This document shows, piece after piece, positions 1-5,797 of a stretch of 10,364 bases of DNA (positions are counted from its first letter, which is position 1; the number at the start of each line of letters is the position of its first letter). The stretch is taken from the NCBI GenBank assembly GCA_964412395.1, contig CAYPOY010000176.1, positions 1 to 10,364 on the forward strand, written 5' to 3'. The notes below the pieces were generated by a model. The model saw only the letters and a list, made by a program, of their open reading frames with translations. It was not told where the DNA came from and ran no database searches. This DNA is from CAYPOY01 sp964412395 (GTDB lineage Bacteria; Chloroflexota; Anaerolineae; B4-G1). Position numbers and translations under genes: made by a program.

Positions 1-213
1 CGAAGGTCTCCTGACCGAGCCCCTTACGCCTCGGTCAGAGACCTTCGGCGAACGAAGAGAGACCTCCGGCGAACCTCGCTGATGGGCGAAGGTCTCACTC
101 ACTCGCTGATGGGCGAAGGTCTCCTGACCGAGCCCCTTACGCCTCGGTCAGAGACCTTCGGCGAACGAGGAGAGACCTTCGGCGAACGAGGAGAGACCTT
201 CGGCGAACAAGGA
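1..213. repeat. GAGACCTTCG repeat and hairpin array upstream of the RuBisCO-like gene
   Basis: Two identical 47-base hairpin units lie at 1-47 and 114-160. In each, a CGAAGGTCT arm, one bulged C and a CTGACCGAG arm pair across a 10-base loop with CTCGGTCAG and AGACCTTCG. The right arm is also the start of a 21-bp direct repeat, present as units 38-58, 59-79 (diverged), 151-171, 172-192 and 193-213. The opposite orientation (CGCTGATGGGCGAAGGTCTC) occurs twice, in 27-bp spaced copies at 75-96 and 102-123. The array probably runs past the window start. It ends about 90 bp before the next start codon, so it could shape the 5' leader or end upstream transcription, but that is inference. I see no protein-coding role. 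Confidence 0.85.
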
Positions 214-306
214 CAAGGCCATTCTCAGCAAAAACGAGGCCTATGGACGTTAAAATGGCACAAGTGTGGCTAGAATCCAGAATCTATACAAAAGGAAGGT
301 AAAACG

Positions 307-1617
307 ATGCAAAGATTAGACGTAGAATCCCTGCCACTGGCCCTGCCCGATGGGGTGGACTACGAAGAGTACCTCGTTGGCACATATCTGGCCTCGTTCC
401 CGGCTAGCGTGCCCATTCCCCGCCTGGCCCCGGCGCTGGCCATTGAGCAGTCCACCGGCACCTGGGTCCCGGTTCCGGGTGAGACGCCCGAGGTGCGCTG
501 CCGGCACGTGGCCAAGGTCATCGGCGTCTACGAACTGCCTGACTTCGAGTTCGCCGTCCCTCCGGGGTTGGAGACGCGCAACTACATCATCCAGATCGCC
601 TTCCCCCAGGTCAACATCGGCTCGCAAATCCCGATGCTGCTGACGACGGTGGTGGGCAACATCTCTATGGGCGGCCGCATCAAGGTGCTCGACATCCGCT
701 TCCCCAGGAAGTTCGTGGAGGGCTTTCAGGGACCCAAGTTCGGCATCCCGGGTGTGCGGGAGATCCTGGGCGTACCAGACCGCCCGCTGCTCAACAACAT
801 GATCAAGCCCTGCACCGGCTATACGCCGGAGGTGGGGGTCGAACTGTTCCGCAAAGCGGCGCTGGGCGGCTGCGACATCATCAAGGACGACGAGTTGCTC
901 GCCAACGCCTCCTTCAACAAGGTGCAGGTGCGGGTGAAACTCTACATGGAGGCGGAGCGGCAGGTCTACGAGGAGACGGGCGAGCATACGCTGTACACCG
1001 TCAACGTCAGCGACGAGGTGCCGCAGGTGTTCGAGAATGCCCGCCGGGCGGTGGAACTGGGCTGCAACGCCATCATGGTCAACTACCTGGCGACCGGCTT
1101 CCCAGTGCTGCGGGCGCTGGCGGAGGACCCCGCCATCAACGTCCCCATTCTGGGCCACATGGACACGGCCGGCGCGTACTACATGTCGCCCTACCACGGC
1201 ATCAGTTCGCACCTCATCCTGGGCAAACTGCCCCGCCTGGCCGGCGCCGATGTCGTCGTCTTCCCGGCCCCCTACGGCAAGGCCCCGGTGATCAAGGACA
1301 AGTTCATCAACGTGGCTCGCAACCTCGCGTTCCCGTTGTACGACATCCGGCCGACTTTCCCGATGGCCTCCGGCGGCATCACGCCCTCGATGGTGCCGAA
1401 GGTGATGAAGGACCTGGGGAACGACATTGTCATCGGCTCCGGCGGCGGCATCCACGCCCACCCGCAGGGGCCGGTGGCGGGCGGCAAGGCGTTCCGCCAG
1501 GCGATTGACGCCACCATGAAGGGCACCTCGCTCAAGGAGGCGGCCAAGGAGCACCCTGAACTGGCGGCTGCACTGGAGGCGTGGACGGACCCGTTCGGGA
1601 AGGGGATCGCGCTGTAG
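307..1617 (+). CDS. RuBisCO-like protein (form IV-type large-chain homologue)
   Basis: A 436-residue RuBisCO large-chain family protein, slightly shorter than true large subunits (about 450-480). The start ATG follows AAGGAAGG with about 7 bases spacing. The N-terminal domain carries EQSTGTW (47-53) and VVGN (N118). The barrel carries MIKPCTG (165-171), KDDE (193-196), GHMD (H284), YGK (K325), ASGG (S355) and SGGG (378-381). By motif alignment to spinach numbering, K175, K201, D203, E204, H294, K334, S379 and the GGG phosphate loop are kept. K177 is Cys169, R295 is Met285, and H327 is replaced in the segment ADVVVFP. This pattern fits RuBisCO-like enzymes that enolise or isomerise sugar phosphates or related compounds (known examples act in methionine salvage and apiose/isoapionate breakdown) rather than fix CO2. 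The substrate cannot be named from sequence, and no pathway neighbour helps. Likely soluble and monocistronic. The promoter is unclear; only a weak TAGAAT at 271-276 is visible. Confidence 0.9.
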   Translation: MQRLDVESLPLALPDGVDYEEYLVGTYLASFPASVPIPRLAPALAIEQSTGTWVPVPGETPEVRCRHVAKVIGVYELPDFEFAVPPGLETRNYIIQIAFPQVNIGSQIPMLLTTVVGNISMGGRIKVLDIRFPRKFVEGFQGPKFGIPGVREILGVPDRPLLNNMIKPCTGYTPEVGVELFRKAALGGCDIIKDDELLANASFNKVQVRVKLYMEAERQVYEETGEHTLYTVNVSDEVPQVFENARRAVELGCNAIMVNYLATGFPVLRALAEDPAINVPILGHMDTAGAYYMSPYHGISSHLILGKLPRLAGADVVVFPAPYGKAPVIKDKFINVARNLAFPLYDIRPTFPMASGGITPSMVPKVMKDLGNDIVIGSGGGIHAHPQGPVAGGKAFRQAIDATMKGTSLKEAAKEHPELAAALEAWTDPFGKGIAL

Positions 1618-1642
1618 TGCAGGGGCCAACCTAACCCCCCAA

Positions 1643-1669
1643 CCCCCCTTCCCTGGTAGGGAAGGGGGG
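1643..1669. repeat. G/C palindrome (12-bp perfect stem)
   Basis: CCCCCCTTCCCT at 1643-1654 and AGGGAAGGGGGG at 1658-1669 pair perfectly over a 3-base loop, 26 bases after the RuBisCO-like stop codon. It belongs to the same C-run/G-run class as the elements at 1945, 3413, 3539, 6995, 9234 and 9806. It may help end transcription but is not followed by a T-run. Confidence 0.8.
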
Positions 1670-1683
1670 CTTCACCTCTTGGA

Positions 1684-1715
1684 GGGCGGTCTCCGACCGC
1701 CCCCAGCGATTTTTT
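1684..1715 (+). terminator. Possible intrinsic terminator after the RuBisCO-like gene
   Basis: GGGCGGTC (1684-1691) pairs perfectly with GACCGCCC (1695-1702) over a TCC loop, and six Ts follow at 1710-1715. The 7-base gap between stem and T-run is longer than usual, so efficiency is uncertain. The position, about 70 bases after the stop codon and just after another hairpin, suits a terminator. Confidence 0.45.
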
Positions 1716-1935
1716 GGATAGGCTCCAAGTCGTCGTAGCCGGTAAGACCTGCCCCTGCCGGGGTTTGGACCTCGTAGCCCGCACCCACAAGCATTCGTCG
1801 AAGGCGCTTGCTGTAGATACAATCGTCCAGATAGAGACGAGGCTTTACACGACGTATCCCTTTGCAGCCAGACGCGCGGCTTCTTCCCGTGCTTCTGCCT
1901 CAATAAGATCACGATGCGACTCGTAGTAGGGTTGT
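1715..1935 (-). pseudogene. Decayed remnant of a PIN-like (DUF5615-type) toxin and its upstream partner
   Basis: Reading the minus strand, codons from 1848 down to 1715 give KPRLYLDDCIYSKRL, RRMLVGAGYEV and then TGYDDLEPIQ. This matches my memory of the N-terminal half of small DUF5615-type PIN-like proteins (LYLDDD..., an AGH/YEV strand, then a D-x-EHL region). No start codon is present (GTA/ATA where one is expected), and the C-terminal half is missing: the frame runs into the hairpins at 1684-1702. Directly upstream in another frame, 1930-1845 reads SHRDLIEAEAREEAARLAAK and ends GYVV-stop, overlapping the toxin-like frame by a few bases as antitoxin-toxin pairs do. It also lacks a start. 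I infer a broken two-gene module truncated by repeat-associated rearrangement. The family call is from memory of motifs, not a search. Confidence 0.5.
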
Positions 1936-1944
1936 CAATTTCCC

Positions 1945-1992
1945 CATCCCCCCCCTCCTCCCCCCCGCACGCGGGGGGGATTAAAGGGGGAG
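1945..1992. repeat. G/C palindromic element
   Basis: TCCCCCCCGC (1959-1968) is followed two bases later by its exact complement GCGGGGGGGA (1971-1980). An outer C-run/T before it and ATTAAAGGGGGA after it form a second, outer arm. The layout (outer C-run, inner C-run, short loop, inner G-run, ATTAAA or GATAAA, outer G-run) is shared with the element at 9806-9851 that disrupts the integrase gene. Confidence 0.8.
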
Positions 1993-2182
1993 CCACCTGC
2001 CACTATGGAGACAAAAGCGCCCGCCTTGAAGGCGCGCCGTTCGCGCTGGGGATTACTAATGGGCGCAACCACTGACAGACCGGGAGGCATTACGAAGCGG
2101 ACGCAACCCATTTAGCCAGGAGACCTTGCAAGCCCTGCGGACTGAATAGGGTTTAACAGCCAAGATCTCAACCGCTCCCCAG
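1993..2182. other. Intergenic stretch with possible coding remnant, no intact gene
   Basis: No intact gene is supported here. On the plus strand, 2060-2149 is open for 29 codons before a TAG and includes PLTDREALRSGRNP and SQETLQALRTE. It reads like the tail of a soluble protein, but a TAA lies immediately upstream and there is no start codon or ribosome site. CGCCTTGAAGGCG at 2021-2033 is a small hairpin. I treat the stretch as decayed sequence of unknown origin. Confidence 0.35.
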
Positions 2183-2264
2183 CTCACTCCAGCCGCACAC
2201 CGCCTCACTCCAGCCGCACGACACCCGGCTCACACCGCCTCACTTCAACCGTATGACATCCGGC
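2183..2264. repeat. Three copies of the 3' end of the minus-strand gene
   Basis: The last bases of the gene at 3268-2240 (copy 3, 2239-2264, including its stop codon) recur at 2204-2229 with 5 differences in 26 bases. They recur again in shortened form at 2183-2198, which matches copy 2 exactly over 16 bases. On the minus strand, copy 3 encodes PDVIRLK-stop and copy 2 would encode PGVVRLE-stop. The copies are 21 and 35 bases apart. Confidence 0.75.
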
Positions 2265-3268
2265 GCGTCGCGCACACCCGGCGGCGGCCCGAAGCGTTCA
2301 CGGTAGGCGATGTACTCCCGGATCGGCATCCAGTTGGAGGAAGCAATGTCCGGCACAAGCACTTTGGTCACTCCAACCACATTGACCCCGCCCCGAACCG
2401 GTACCTGCAAGTAAATCCCCATCTTGCGGGCACTCTCGGCGCTCTGGGGCACCAGATCGGTTACCTCAAACACGTCGCCGCCGGGAGATTCCGGTATCAG
2501 CGCCCGGAAAGGGAACTCGAGCCGTTCTTCGAGCCACGACTGCCAGTCCCGTACCTTCCAGCGGTGCTCGTACTCCCGCCGTGCCTCTGGCCCTGCCTTC
2601 CAGGACAGCGGTTGGGCCACCAGGTCGGGGCGGCGCAGCCCCAACAGCAACTCAGTCACACCCACCTCGCTCCGTCTCAATACCATGCCATACCCCATCG
2701 AGCAGTAGAGGTTCTCCGCCGGGAGCCAGGGGGCCACATAGGTGAGCATCAGCCTGCGCCGGTACTGGCGGAAGAAACCCACCCCACCCATGCCCAGCGT
2801 GATGGCGGGGAACGCTTCGCCCACGGGCCTATCGCCGACCACGTCCCACTCCCGCAGAGTGACAGTCTCCCCACGCACCCGGCCCACCTCGAAGAAACCG
2901 ATGCGCGCCTCCTTCCAGCGGCAGAACTGCTCTCGCGCCTCCGCCGCCCACCGTTCCCCGATGTGTTCCAGATACGCCTCGATGGGGTGCCAGTCATCGC
3001 CGGGGACGCCGTGCCAGAAGAACTCCTCCATCGCCCAGTGGTCAATCTCGGGTATCTCGCCCAGCGGCCCGCGCTTGAAGGCATGCTCCAGACGGGCCAA
3101 CTTCTGGCGGCCGGGCTTCCGCTCCGAGGCCCAGGTGGCGTAGATGAACTTGAGGTGCTCCGGCTGGCTCGGATGGGCCACAGCGCGGACTGGAGAACGT
3201 GGCCCGGCTTTCCTGCGACCGGTCTTCTCGCGACTGGACCTACGACGGGATTTGCGCCTGCGTGTCAT
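2240..3268 (-). CDS. Hypothetical protein, basic N-terminus, family not recognised
   Basis: A 342-residue protein. ATG at 3268 is chosen because AAGGGAG lies 7 bases before it and a promoter at 3327-3299 would start RNA near 3292. A GTG at 3313 in the same frame lies inside that promoter's spacer and cannot be the start of this transcript. The N-terminus is very basic (R/K-rich, residues 3-22), then follows a charged, Trp-rich soluble region including WHPIEAYLEHIGERW and RIGFFEVGRV. There is no signal peptide or membrane segment. The part around residues 75-180 vaguely recalls the domain preceding SEC-C zinc motifs in some bacterial proteins, but no Cys-rich motif is present (only two Cys). 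Function unknown. It is alone on its strand, and its 3' end is duplicated downstream. Confidence 0.75.
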   Translation of the reverse strand: MTRRRKSRRRSSREKTGRRKAGPRSPVRAVAHPSQPEHLKFIYATWASERKPGRQKLARLEHAFKRGPLGEIPEIDHWAMEEFFWHGVPGDDWHPIEAYLEHIGERWAAEAREQFCRWKEARIGFFEVGRVRGETVTLREWDVVGDRPVGEAFPAITLGMGGVGFFRQYRRRLMLTYVAPWLPAENLYCSMGYGMVLRRSEVGVTELLLGLRRPDLVAQPLSWKAGPEARREYEHRWKVRDWQSWLEERLEFPFRALIPESPGGDVFEVTDLVPQSAESARKMGIYLQVPVRGGVNVVGVTKVLVPDIASSNWMPIREYIAYRERFGPPPGVRDAPDVIRLK

Positions 3269-3298
3269 CACATATCTCCCTTGAAAGCTACTGGTGCT

Positions 3299-3327
3299 AT
3301 TGTACCCCAGCACCTACCTACCGTCAA
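3299..3327 (-). promoter_or_regulatory. Sigma70-type promoter of the minus-strand hypothetical gene
   Basis: On the minus strand, TTGACG (3327-3322) and TACAAT (3304-3299) are separated by exactly 17 bases. The predicted RNA start near 3292 gives a leader of about 25 nt to the ATG at 3268, with AAGGGAG in between. Both hexamers match consensus at 5 of 6 positions. Confidence 0.7.
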
Positions 3328-3412
3328 TTCACCCGACCGCCTGCACCCTACCAGGGAAGGAGCGAGTCTCACAAACGAGAATTTACCACCCGCATCACTC
3401 CATCGCCGGCCC

Positions 3413-3435
3413 CCCCTCCCCGCTTCGGGGAGGGG
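3413..3435. repeat. G/C hairpin, 10-bp stem
   Basis: CCCCTCCCCG (3413-3422) pairs with CGGGGAGGGG (3426-3435) over CTT. The gap 3314-3635 holds this hairpin, a second one at 3539-3558, the divergent promoter at 3299-3327 and a possible promoter at 3455-3482. I see no gene in it. Confidence 0.75.
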
Positions 3436-3454
3436 CCGGGGGAGAGGTCACGGC

Positions 3455-3482
3455 TGGACTTCCGGCAATTTCCGTGTATACT
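3455..3482 (+). promoter_or_regulatory. Possible promoter of the DUF401-type gene
   Basis: TGGACT (3455-3460) and TATACT (3477-3482) lie 16 bases apart, about 155 bases before the GTG start. The -10 is good and the -35 is moderate (4 of 6). The long leader would contain the G/C hairpin at 3539-3558, which could act as an attenuator; that is inference. Confidence 0.35.
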
Positions 3483-3538
3483 TCCTGCGCTATACGCGCC
3501 GCATTGGGCCGCGTCCCTGAAGATGCGGCGCTGGGTCC

Positions 3539-3558
3539 CCCTCCCCCGTGGGGGAGGG
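3539..3558. repeat. G/C hairpin in the leader of the DUF401-type gene
   Basis: CCCTCCCCC (3539-3547) and GGGGGAGGG (3550-3558) are exact complements around a 2-base centre. A further palindrome, GGAGGCCTCC, lies at 3567-3576. Same compositional class as the other G/C palindromes of the window. Confidence 0.7.
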
Positions 3559-3635
3559 CTGGGGTGGAGGCCTCCAGCCCCGGATCTTCAGGCTGGGGCA
3601 CATCCGAAACACCTGCTCCTGAGAAAGGATCACCC

Positions 3636-4868
3636 GTGATCGCCCTACTCAAACTGATCTTCGTCTTCGCTGGCATCGTAATACTACTCAGCCGCAAATG
3701 GAACCTGGGGTTGGTACTCTTGCTCGCATCCGTGGCAATCGGCCTCCTCTTCGCCTACCCCCCCCTGGAGATTATGCGCGACATCCTCCTGACCACGGTG
3801 GATCTGCTGACGCTGCGGCTGGCGCTGGCCGTCGTGCTGATCACGACCCTGGGAGAGCTGCTACGCCAGACCGCCAGCCTGAAAGGGATGGTCGAGGCAC
3901 TCCAGGCGCTGATCCCCAACGGCCGCATCGTCATCGCGGCCCTCCCGGCGCTGATAGGACTCCTGCCAATGGTCGGCGGGGCTATGTTCTCGGCACCTAT
4001 GGTGGACGAGGTGGGCGACCGGCTGGGGGTGGATAGGGAGCACAAGACCTTCGTCAACTACTGGTTCCGCCACATCTGGGAGCCCGTCTTCCCGCTCTAC
4101 CCCTCTATATTGCTGGCGGCAGCGCTCTTGGACCTGACGACCACCCAACTGGCAGGGACAACGTGGCCGCTGACACTGGCGGCAGTGATGGGGGGCCTGT
4201 TCTTCGGCCTGCTGGGACTGCCACGGCACAGCAACACCGATCCGCCCACGATACCGCGCGCACAAAGCCTGCGGACACTGGTGACAAGTATTTGGCCCAT
4301 CGCGCTCGTCATTACCCTCTCGCTGATCCTCCCCGTTGACAAGCGGTTCACCTTGATCCTCAGCCTGCTGGTGACCATCGCGCTGATGATGGCGGTCAAG
4401 CGCATACCGCTGCGTGACCTGGGGACAATACTGCGCGAGCGCATCCCCTGGAAGACGGTGGCGGTCATCTTCGGCGCACTGATCTTCCGGCGCGTGCTGG
4501 AGAACAGCGGTGCTGTGATCGCCGTGTCGGACGCTCTGACCTATCTGCACCTCCCGCTGCCAGCGGTTGCCTTCGCGGTGCCTTTCATCGTCGGGCTGCT
4601 GACCGGCCTGGTGGTGGCGGCCTTCAGCATCGGCTTCCCGGTGATACTGCCACTGATAGTCGTGAACAGGGGAACCATCACACCGGAGTGGGCGGCCTGG
4701 CTGATGGCAGGGGGATTCATAGGGGCGATGTTGTCCCCTGCTCATCTCTGCCTGGCACTGACCCGCGTCTACTTCAAGGCCGAGTGGGGGCCGATCTACC
4801 GCTTCCTCGTGCCATCCGCTTTCCTGGTCACAGCAACGGCAGCCACAGTCCTGCTGCTCAGCAGTTAG
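3636..4868 (+). CDS. DUF401-family integral membrane protein, putative transporter
   Basis: A 410-residue protein, almost wholly hydrophobic, with about ten membrane segments by eye. GTG at 3636 is chosen because AGAAAGGA lies 6 bases upstream and the next residues (IALLKLIFVFAGIVILL) form the first membrane helix. In-frame codons further upstream read through repeat DNA. The motif LPMVGGAMFSAPMVDEVG starts at residue 110 and is followed by WFRHIWEPVFPLYPSI, the pattern I associate with DUF401 proteins, which resemble ion-transporter-type permeases. A central polar stretch (LPRHSNTDPPTIPRAQS) probably forms a loop between two halves, and the second half has the matching hairpin-like segment GFIGAMLSPAHLCL. 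The substrate is unknown. The next gene is 152 bases downstream with its own likely promoter, so co-transcription is not required. Confidence 0.8.
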   Translation: MIALLKLIFVFAGIVILLSRKWNLGLVLLLASVAIGLLFAYPPLEIMRDILLTTVDLLTLRLALAVVLITTLGELLRQTASLKGMVEALQALIPNGRIVIAALPALIGLLPMVGGAMFSAPMVDEVGDRLGVDREHKTFVNYWFRHIWEPVFPLYPSILLAAALLDLTTTQLAGTTWPLTLAAVMGGLFFGLLGLPRHSNTDPPTIPRAQSLRTLVTSIWPIALVITLSLILPVDKRFTLILSLLVTIALMMAVKRIPLRDLGTILRERIPWKTVAVIFGALIFRRVLENSGAVIAVSDALTYLHLPLPAVAFAVPFIVGLLTGLVVAAFSIGFPVILPLIVVNRGTITPEWAAWLMAGGFIGAMLSPAHLCLALTRVYFKAEWGPIYRFLVPSAFLVTATAATVLLLSS

Positions 4869-4875
4869 CCGGCAG

Positions 4876-4911
4876 CCGGCAGTGGGCATCTGCGGTCCTT
4901 CAGCCTGCCGG
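4876..4911 (+). terminator. Weak inverted repeat after the DUF401-type gene
   Basis: CCGGCAG (4876-4882) can pair with CTGCCGG (4905-4911) over a 22-base loop, with only TTT after it. The self-complementary CGAAGCTTCG follows at 4919-4928. Position suits transcript ending, but the structure is weak. Confidence 0.3.
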
Positions 4912-4941
4912 TTTGAGACGAAGCTTCGCTAGACACTCACC

Positions 4942-4965
4942 CCACTTGCACACTTGCCAACTTGC
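4942..4965. repeat. 8-bp short tandem repeat (xxACTTGC, three units)
   Basis: CCACTTGC, ACACTTGC and CAACTTGC are directly adjacent, and a further CACTTGCAC sits at 4991-4999. Such short tandem arrays resemble the STRR-type repeats known from filamentous cyanobacteria and also seen in Chloroflexota. Confidence 0.65.
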
Positions 4966-4982
4966 AATCCCCATGCTACAAC
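4954..4982 (+). promoter_or_regulatory. Possible promoter of the small beta protein, embedded in the tandem repeat
   Basis: TTGCCA (4954-4959, 5 of 6) and TACAAC (4977-4982, 4 of 6) are 17 bases apart. The predicted RNA start near 4989 gives a leader of about 32 nt with AAAGGAG before the ATG. The -35 hexamer lies across the second and third units of the 8-bp repeat. Confidence 0.45.
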
Positions 4983-5020
4983 ATTCGCATCACTTGCACA
5001 TCACGAGAAAGGAGCCAATC

Positions 5021-5389
5021 ATGCCCGCTATTCCACCGTTCGTGTTGAAGAAACTCTACGTCAAGGGGTCCCTGCACACCGAGGACGATGGCTTTGCCCT
5101 CGACCTCAGGAACTCTATCGCTCCCGCCACTATCACCGCCTTCACCGGCCTCAACGTAGATGGACAGGTGGTGACCCCCGCGCACGTCACCATCATCCCA
5201 CCCAGCGGCAATCCGTGGACGACGAGCGAAATCTCCGCCCAGGCACCGCTGCTCTTTCCCGTCGGCGTGACCGTCACACTGCGCATCGCCGGCAAGACAC
5301 TCGAGCCAGGCCCCCACGAATTCACCATCCACATCGTCGTCCAGGAAGTCGGCCCACTCGACATCCCTGTCTCCGACACGCTCGTGTAG
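5021..5389 (+). CDS. Small conserved-looking hypothetical protein, predicted all-beta
   Basis: A 122-residue protein starting at ATG 5021 with AAAGGAG 7 bases upstream. It has no signal peptide or membrane helix. It alternates hydrophobic strands and turns: FVLKKLYVKGSL, then GFALDLRNSIAPATIT, TGLNVDGQVV, HVTIIPP, VTVTLRIAG and HEFTIHIVVQEVG. This suggests a compact beta-sandwich. The opening (PFVLKKLYVKGSL...DDGF) and the N-S/T-I/L-AP motif look like a conserved family I have seen in archaea and Chloroflexota, possibly related to DUF6379 (the beta-subunit domain of C-glycoside deglycosidases). That link is a recollection, not demonstrated, and no alpha subunit is nearby. Function unknown. 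Confidence 0.75.
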   Translation: MPAIPPFVLKKLYVKGSLHTEDDGFALDLRNSIAPATITAFTGLNVDGQVVTPAHVTIIPPSGNPWTTSEISAQAPLLFPVGVTVTLRIAGKTLEPGPHEFTIHIVVQEVGPLDIPVSDTLV

Positions 5390-5638
5390 CCGAGGAGGCG
5401 GCGAAGAAACAGCAGGTCCGTCAAGGGGACAGCCGGGACGCGCGGACGCCCAACGTAGGGGCATCCCTCGTGGATGCCCAGCAGCAGCAGATCCGTCAAG
5501 GGGACAGCCGGGACGCGGCGGACCGGCGCAGGATGGGGCGGCTGCACCGCCGCGTTGGTGCGCCAGGACACCGTGCCCGATCTCGAGGCCAAGGTGCCCC
5601 GCCGCTACCGGGAGCGAAGCGGAGTTTTGCGTACACAA
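5390..5638. other. Intergenic region with a duplicated segment and no supported gene
   Basis: A 33-base segment at 5410-5442 recurs at 5485-5517 with one difference (GGTCC against GATCC). Between the copies, GTAGGGGCAT (5456-5465) and GATGCCC (5473-5479) form a small palindrome related to the larger GTAGGGGC element at 5695-5749. The stretch 5563-5625 reads VRQDTVPDLEAKVPRRYRER in one plus frame and could be a coding remnant, but no start, ribosome site or family supports a gene. Confidence 0.55.
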
Positions 5639-5667
5639 TTGACACTGTGTAACTTCTATGTTATACT
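5639..5667 (+). promoter_or_regulatory. Strong sigma70-type promoter for the toxin-antitoxin operon
   Basis: TTGACA (5639-5644, perfect) and TATACT (5662-5667, 5 of 6) are 17 bases apart. ACACA (5633-5637) and TGTGT (5646-5650) form an inverted repeat around the -35 box and could be an operator half-site pair. The predicted RNA start is near 5674, giving a leader of about 124 nt that contains the palindromic element at 5695-5749. Confidence 0.75.
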
Positions 5668-5694
5668 GCAAACGTATCTTTTCAATAAATTAGG

Positions 5695-5749
5695 GTAGGG
5701 GCAGGTCTTGTACCTGCCCAAGAGGGCGGCCACAAGGGTTCGCCCCTAC
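5695..5749. repeat. GTAGGGGC palindromic dispersed element in the operon leader
   Basis: The element begins GTAGGGGC (5695-5702) and ends with the complement GCCCCTAC (5742-5749). Inside, GGGCAGGT pairs with ACCTGCCC (5712-5719), and GGGCG (5724-5728) with CGCCC. A smaller relative lies at 5456-5479. Elements of this form (GTAGGGGC...tgt..CTGCCC...CGCCCCTAC) are a common dispersed intergenic class in Chloroflexota in my experience. Imperfect direct repeats sharing CTGCAAACG flank it at 5666-5674 and 5765-5773. Confidence 0.75.
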
Positions 5750-5797
5750 ATATTGAGATGATACCTGCAAACGATCCTATGGTGAGAGGGTATCACT

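Noticed and set aside
82..273. 63-codon plus-strand open frame containing ETFGERG repeats
   Set aside because: It is a by-product of the 21-bp DNA repeats, has no ribosome site, and lies on a hairpin array.
307..1617. True carbon-fixing RuBisCO large subunit
   Set aside because: Equivalents of K177, R295 and H327 are missing, and no small subunit, activase or phosphoribulokinase gene is nearby.
316..1629. Long minus-strand open frame opposite the RuBisCO-like gene
   Set aside because: An antisense shadow caused by high GC; the plus strand has clear family motifs and a ribosome site.
1945..1992. CRISPR-like array formed by the recurring palindromes
   Set aside because: Copies are far apart and irregular, there are no uniform spacers, and no cas genes are present.
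2564..3520. 318-codon plus-strand frame opposite the hypothetical gene
   Set aside because: The composition is low in coherent motifs and it runs through a G/C hairpin. The minus strand has a matching promoter, ribosome site and a more protein-like sequence.
3861..4889. 342-codon minus-strand frame opposite the DUF401-type gene
   Set aside because: It is rich in Gln/Arg/His with no hydrophobic core, typical of the antisense of a membrane protein.
4954..5652. 232-codon plus frame overlapping the small beta protein and the downstream duplication
   Set aside because: Arg/His/Pro-rich shadow frame. The QQVRQGDSRDA repeat in it comes from the 33-bp DNA duplication.
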